Below are positions 3,444 to 5,605 of a DNA stretch of 5,605 nucleotides, one piece after another. This stretch comes from Deltaproteobacteria bacterium. GTDB taxonomy: Bacteria > Desulfobacterota > Syntrophia > Syntrophales > UBA2210. Location of the stretch: assembly GCA_019314085.1 (NCBI GenBank), contig JAFCZZ010000302.1, positions 561 to 6,165 on the forward strand. The letters run 5' to 3'. A model generated the notes under the pieces. The model was not told the DNA's origin. It saw only the letters and a program-made list of their open reading frames with translations, and searched no databases. The translations under genes and the position numbers were made by a program. The first letter of the stretch is position 1, and every line of letters starts with the position of its first letter.

Positions 3444-4063
3444 GTCGGCCCCTCCTCTTTGATCCGCTCGGTCAGGATCCGCCGCAGGTCCGACTGCTCG
3501 CCCTCGATCTCCGGCCGGATCGGCTGAGTCTCGCCCACCGGCTCGTGGAGTATCTCGGGGAAGTAGGCGCGAATGCCGGTCGCTATGGTGCGGTAGCGCA
3601 GCATCGTGCGCTGGCCGGCACCGCGCCAGGTCGGTTTGATCTTCCATTGCTTGGAGTCTCGGTCATAGGTCTGGTTGTATCGCGCCTCGGCGCACTCCTT
3701 GAAGGTCATGGTGAAGGGAGGGAGTCTCTGGCCATCCTGGCGGTAGAAGTCGATGGTGCACCTCTCGGCCGTCGACTCCCTGACCACGTAGGAATGACCG
3801 TGCTGCTTGAGCCGGTGGACCAGGTAGTGGGTCATCTCGGAGGGGCGCTGATTCACGACGTAGATGGACTGCAAGCTCTCCATAGGCCGCAGGCCCTCCT
3901 CTTGACCCTTGAGCATGATCACAGCGACCTCCGCGGGGGTCATGCCCTTGGGCGCCAGGCCGGCCTCCACCACCAGAGCGGCGCGCTCCTGGAGGTCAGC
4001 TAGCGTGAGGCGTGCCGGCAGGCTCCCTCTGGTCTCCTTTTTAACAATCTCGTTGTCTGGCAT
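3323..4063 (-). CDS. RecT-family single-strand annealing protein, apparently frameshifted at its C-terminus
   Basis: RecT/Bet-type proteins coat and anneal complementary single DNA strands during phage recombination and repair. Recognisable here are M-T-P-A-E-V-A-V-I-M-L-K-G-Q-E-E-G-L-R-P-M-E-S-L-Q-S-I-Y-V-V (about 41-70, the conserved start of the fold), a strand-rich middle with F-T-M-T-F-K-E-C-A-E-A (117-127), and T-W-R-G-A-G-Q-R-T-M-L-R-Y-R-T-I-A-T-G-I-R-A-Y-F-P-E-I-L (145-172, the conserved W..ML..R....R..FP helix). The start is ATG 4063, overlapping the previous TGA as TGATG with AAAGGA upstream; a GTG one codon earlier is possible. From about residue 206 the sequence becomes Arg/Pro/Ser-rich nonsense, while a sensible continuation is found in the -1 frame. 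The shift point is near 3449-3452 (GGGG). Confidence 0.75.
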   Translation of the reverse strand: MPDNEIVKKETRGSLPARLTLADLQERAALVVEAGLAPKGMTPAEVAVIMLKGQEEGLRPMESLQSIYVVNQRPSEMTHYLVHRLKQHGHSYVVRESTAERCTIDFYRQDGQRLPPFTMTFKECAEARYNQTYDRDSKQWKIKPTWRGAGQRTMLRYRTIATGIRAYFPEILHEPVGETQPIRPEIEGEQSDLRRILTERIKEEGPTWSGRLQSLSRPGPRRSRRPGSSGPRPWWTPLPPGSRSTA

Positions 4064-4377
4064 CACTCAACGTCCTTTCTCCAAGCATCATACAGTTCCA
4101 GAAACCACGTCCAATCGATCACCGCCAGGGCCCCACGCCGTCCCTTCTCATGCACTGCCAGGACGAGGCGCTTATTCTCTGTAACGGCGTTTCTCAGCGC
4201 CTCGTTGAACCAGGTCTCTACGGCGAGGCGCTGGCGGTATTTGCACTCCACGTAAAGCTCGTCGTGGAGCACGTCGGCGCGGGTGTGCCGGCTGGCGCCG
4301 CCCGATAGGGGCGTGCGCTCGGTCCCGAGGGATTCGGCGATCGAGCGCTCGAATACCTTCCAGGCTTCCTCAGGCAT
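4063..4377 (-). CDS. PD-(D/E)XK nuclease, resembling Holliday-junction resolvases
   Basis: The 104 aa product has W6-K-V-F-E10-R-S-I-A (acidic residue on the first helix), G-T-E-R-T-P-L-S-G-G (18-27), then A-D35-V-L and L-Y-V-E44-C-K46-Y-R. This gives the full D, E-x-K catalytic set and a gly-rich loop as seen in Hjc-type and phage resolvase-like nucleases. Later W57, E59-A and V-L-A-V-H-E-K-G strands fit the fold. The start at ATG 4377 is chosen: it overlaps the previous stop by 8 nt (ATGCCTGA) and the fold begins there; an in-frame ATG at 4413 would lie deep in the upstream gene. Next to RecT, a role in processing recombination or replication intermediates is likely. A DNA-end nuclease partner for RecT is the alternative. 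Confidence 0.75.
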   Translation of the reverse strand: MPEEAWKVFERSIAESLGTERTPLSGGASRHTRADVLHDELYVECKYRQRLAVETWFNEALRNAVTENKRLVLAVHEKGRRGALAVIDWTWFLELYDAWRKDVE

Positions 4378-4576
4378 CGTCGGATCCCGCCTTGCCGAGC
4401 AGCGTTTCGGCATCCTGGGGAATCCCCACCAGGTCCAGGCCCTTGTTGAGGGCCGAATCTAGGGCCCGGGGGATGGTCAGTCCGTAGCTGCGCGCGTATG
4501 CGCGCAGCCGCACCCAGGTCAGATAAGGGACGCGGTGATTGATCACCTTGGTAGGCGGCGCGTTCTTTCGAGTCAT
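4370..4576 (-). CDS. Ribbon-helix-helix-like small DNA-binding protein, 68 aa
   Basis: The start ATG at 4576 follows AAGGAGG. The sequence fits the ribbon-helix-helix (Arc/CopG/MetJ-type) pattern: a short basic N-terminus, strand V-I-N-H-R-V-P (11-17), helix T-W-V-R-L-R-A-Y-A-R-S-Y-G (20-32), a turn, then helix I-P-R-A-L-D-S-A-L-N-K-G-L-D-L (35-49). Such proteins bind DNA as dimers, usually as repressors. As first gene after the strong divergent promoter region (4605-4683), it is a natural candidate for an autoregulator of the operon and of the ParB-like gene opposite. The RHH call rests on pattern only, and the hydrophobic spacing is slightly unusual. Confidence 0.65.
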   Translation of the reverse strand: MTRKNAPPTKVINHRVPYLTWVRLRAYARSYGLTIPRALDSALNKGLDLVGIPQDAETLLGKAGSDDA

Positions 4577-4604
4577 CTCTGCCTCCTTTTTTCTATTTTA
4601 CATA

Positions 4605-4633
4605 ATCATACAATGTGCCGGCCGGCCTGTCAA
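4605..4633 (-). promoter_or_regulatory. Strong leftward promoter of the RHH-nuclease-RecT operon
   Basis: The minus strand reads TTGACA (4633-4628), a 17-bp spacer and TATGAT (4610-4605): near-perfect sigma70-type. The spacer contains the palindrome GCCGGCCGGC (4615-4626 region), which could be an operator. The predicted start is near 4598, about 22 nt before the ATG at 4576. Confidence 0.75.
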
Positions 4634-4659
4634 GGGGTTGGCCCGTGTTACACTTGACA
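4628..4659. repeat. Inverted repeat TGTCAAG/CTTGACA between divergent promoters
   Basis: TGTCAAG (4628-4634) and CTTGACA (4653-4659) are perfect inverted copies 18 bp apart. They are the two outward-facing -35 elements plus one base. The symmetry may merely reflect two good -35 hexamers, or mark a shared operator in the 4577-4704 control region. Confidence 0.5.
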
Positions 4660-4683
4660 TAAGGGGACTTGACCGATTATAAT
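4654..4683 (+). promoter_or_regulatory. Strong rightward promoter of the ParB-like gene
   Basis: TTGACA (4654-4659, perfect), an 18-bp spacer and TATAAT (4678-4683, perfect). The predicted start is close to 4690, leaving a very short leader before GGAGGGAGG and the ATG at 4705. It is divergent from the leftward promoter at 4605-4633, with only 20 bp between their -35 elements, so one regulator could control both. Confidence 0.75.
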
Positions 4684-4704
4684 GAGGATAACGGAGGGAG
4701 GATT

Positions 4705-5493
4705 ATGGCATATCGCAAGATACCGGTCGCTGAGTTGATGCCCCCGCTCCTGCCCGTGCGCCGCGTGGCCGACGACGAGCGGATGCAGGACCTTATCCTG
4801 AGCATTGCAACTACCGGGCTGCTCCACCCCCTGGTGGTAGTCCCCGAGAATGGCCAATACCGCATCCTGGCCGGCCACAGGCGCTACATCGCCGTCAAGC
4901 ACCTCGGCTGGGAGGAGGTTGACTGCAACGTGCTCGATGTCGACCGCGGCGCCCAGGCCAATATCACCATCACCGAGAACCTGATGCGCGAGGAGGTCAA
5001 CGCCGTCGATCTGGGCTGGTTCCTACGCCACCTGGTGGAGCACGAGGGGTGCAGCAAGGCTGAGGTAGGCGAGCGGCTAGGCCGCTCCCAGCCGTGGGTG
5101 AGCCGCCGCATCGCCCTGACACAGCTCCCCGATCGAGTGCAAGCCGCGATTCAGCAGGGCCAGCTCAACTGGCGGGCAGCCCTCGAGCTATCCCGAATCG
5201 AGAATGATGACACGCGCGAGGCATACACGCGCGAGGCCATCAGCAGGGAATTGTCCCACGCCGAGGTCCGCCGCCAGGTGGATAACTACAAGCGCTACGA
5301 GTCCCAGATCAATACCGGGGTGGAGGTTGCCACCCAGATTCGGCAGGAGCAGCGGGTGGAGTCCCACCCGCTGAGCTGTACTTGGTGCGGGGCGCCGGCC
5401 GCGCAAGCGCCCGGCGAGATGATATGGCTATGCAGCTCGTGCCTCAGGGCTCTATTGGAGAGCCGCGAGCAACAGCCCGAAAGTGCCCCCTAG
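4705..5493 (+). CDS. ParB/KorB-like DNA-binding protein with C-terminal four-cysteine module
   Basis: ParB-type proteins bind centromere-like sites, spread by a CTP-dependent clamp and help partition DNA; phage versions can also regulate transcription. The start ATG 4705 follows GGAGGGAGG; an upstream in-frame ATG at 4669 lies inside the promoter. The 262 aa product has T-T-G-L-L-H-P-L-V-V (36-45), A-G57-H-R-R60 and E91-N-L-M-R95, the nucleotide-site motifs, then a helix-turn-helix at about 116-137 (C-S-K-A-E-V-G-E-R-L-G-R-S-Q-P-W-V-S). A helical linker leads to C225-x2-C228 and C243-x2-C246, a likely zinc knuckle replacing the usual dimerisation domain. No ParA gene is visible. It may open a rightward operon with the gene at 5539. 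Confidence 0.85.
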   Translation: MAYRKIPVAELMPPLLPVRRVADDERMQDLILSIATTGLLHPLVVVPENGQYRILAGHRRYIAVKHLGWEEVDCNVLDVDRGAQANITITENLMREEVNAVDLGWFLRHLVEHEGCSKAEVGERLGRSQPWVSRRIALTQLPDRVQAAIQQGQLNWRAALELSRIENDDTREAYTREAISRELSHAEVRRQVDNYKRYESQINTGVEVATQIRQEQRVESHPLSCTWCGAPAAQAPGEMIWLCSSCLRALLESREQQPESAP

Positions 5494-5538
5494 AGAGGGG
5501 CCCAAGCCCGATACAAAGTTGAATAGGAGGATAAGAAC

Positions 5539-5605
5539 ATGGCAGTTATCAAAGGTATCTCTGAGATCGCTGACAAGTGGGCATCGGTTACGCCCGGTCG
5601 AGCCA
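5539..5605 (+). CDS. Start of a phage protein gene (runs off the right edge)
   Basis: ATG 5539 is preceded by ATAGGAGGATAAGAAC, a strong ribosome binding site, 45 nt after the ParB-like stop. Twenty-two residues are visible: MAVIKGISEIADKWASVTPG then R-A. The opening, a helix followed by K-W-x-x-V-T-P-G-R, reminds me of small phage proteins found near capsid genes, but that is from memory and not checked. If right, the rightward block continues into structural genes. Confidence 0.7.
   Translation, partial: MAVIKGISEIADKWASVTPGRA

Noticed and set aside
3545..4003. 152-codon rightward open frame
   Set aside because: Antisense shadow of the RecT gene, whose own conserved motifs are clear.
4646..4653. 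TGTTACAC resembling half of a parS site beside the ParB-like gene
   Set aside because: Only one half with one mismatch; no inverted partner follows, so it is probably chance.
1..5605. tRNA, rRNA, CRISPR array or insertion sequence
   Set aside because: No cloverleaf, no spaced long repeats, no transposase frame or terminal inverted repeats were seen.

Overview
The window looks like part of a tailed-phage or prophage genome from a GC-rich bacterium. Support: short, tightly packed, strand-switching gene blocks; a RecT-type annealing protein beside a PD-(D/E)XK nuclease; a ParB-like protein; a small membrane protein; a DUF1660-like mini zinc-ribbon; and mostly tiny orphan proteins. Shine-Dalgarno sites are strong (AAGGAGG, GGGAGG, AGGAGAG) and several promoters are near-consensus sigma70 type (TTGACA-17/18-TATAAT or TATGAT). 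The host cannot be named from this sequence.

Layout. (1) 1-1112, leftward: four small genes (91 aa zinc-ribbon, 83 aa, 88 aa, and a partial gene running off the left edge). They appear to be driven by two promoters that have a good -10 but no recognisable -35. In place of the -35, both have TTTACGC direct repeats at 11-12 bp steps: two copies at 1182-1199 and four at 509-549. (2) 1221-1827, rightward: a 68 aa unknown protein and a 132 aa PD-(D/E)XK nuclease-like protein. (3) 1828-2254: a gene-free, structured stretch with two strong promoters pointing at each other (1846-1874 rightward, 2214-2242 leftward). (4) 2255-2494, rightward: a 79 aa protein with two predicted membrane segments, followed by a hairpin and an intrinsic terminator.

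(5) 2643-4576, leftward operon from a strong promoter at 4605-4633: ribbon-helix-helix-like protein, PD-(D/E)XK nuclease, RecT-family annealing protein, and two small unknown proteins. The RecT reading frame is interrupted by an apparent -1 shift near 3449-3452, leaving its likely C-terminal part in another frame. (6) 4705-5493, rightward: a ParB/KorB-like protein with an added C-terminal four-cysteine module, then the start of another gene at 5539 that leaves the window.

The leftward operon in (5) reads as a recombination module (annealing protein plus nuclease). The rightward block in (6) could open a partition, replication or structural region. The points most worth a second look are the shared 11-bp repeat operators, the convergent promoters around a non-coding stretch, and the broken or recoded recT.
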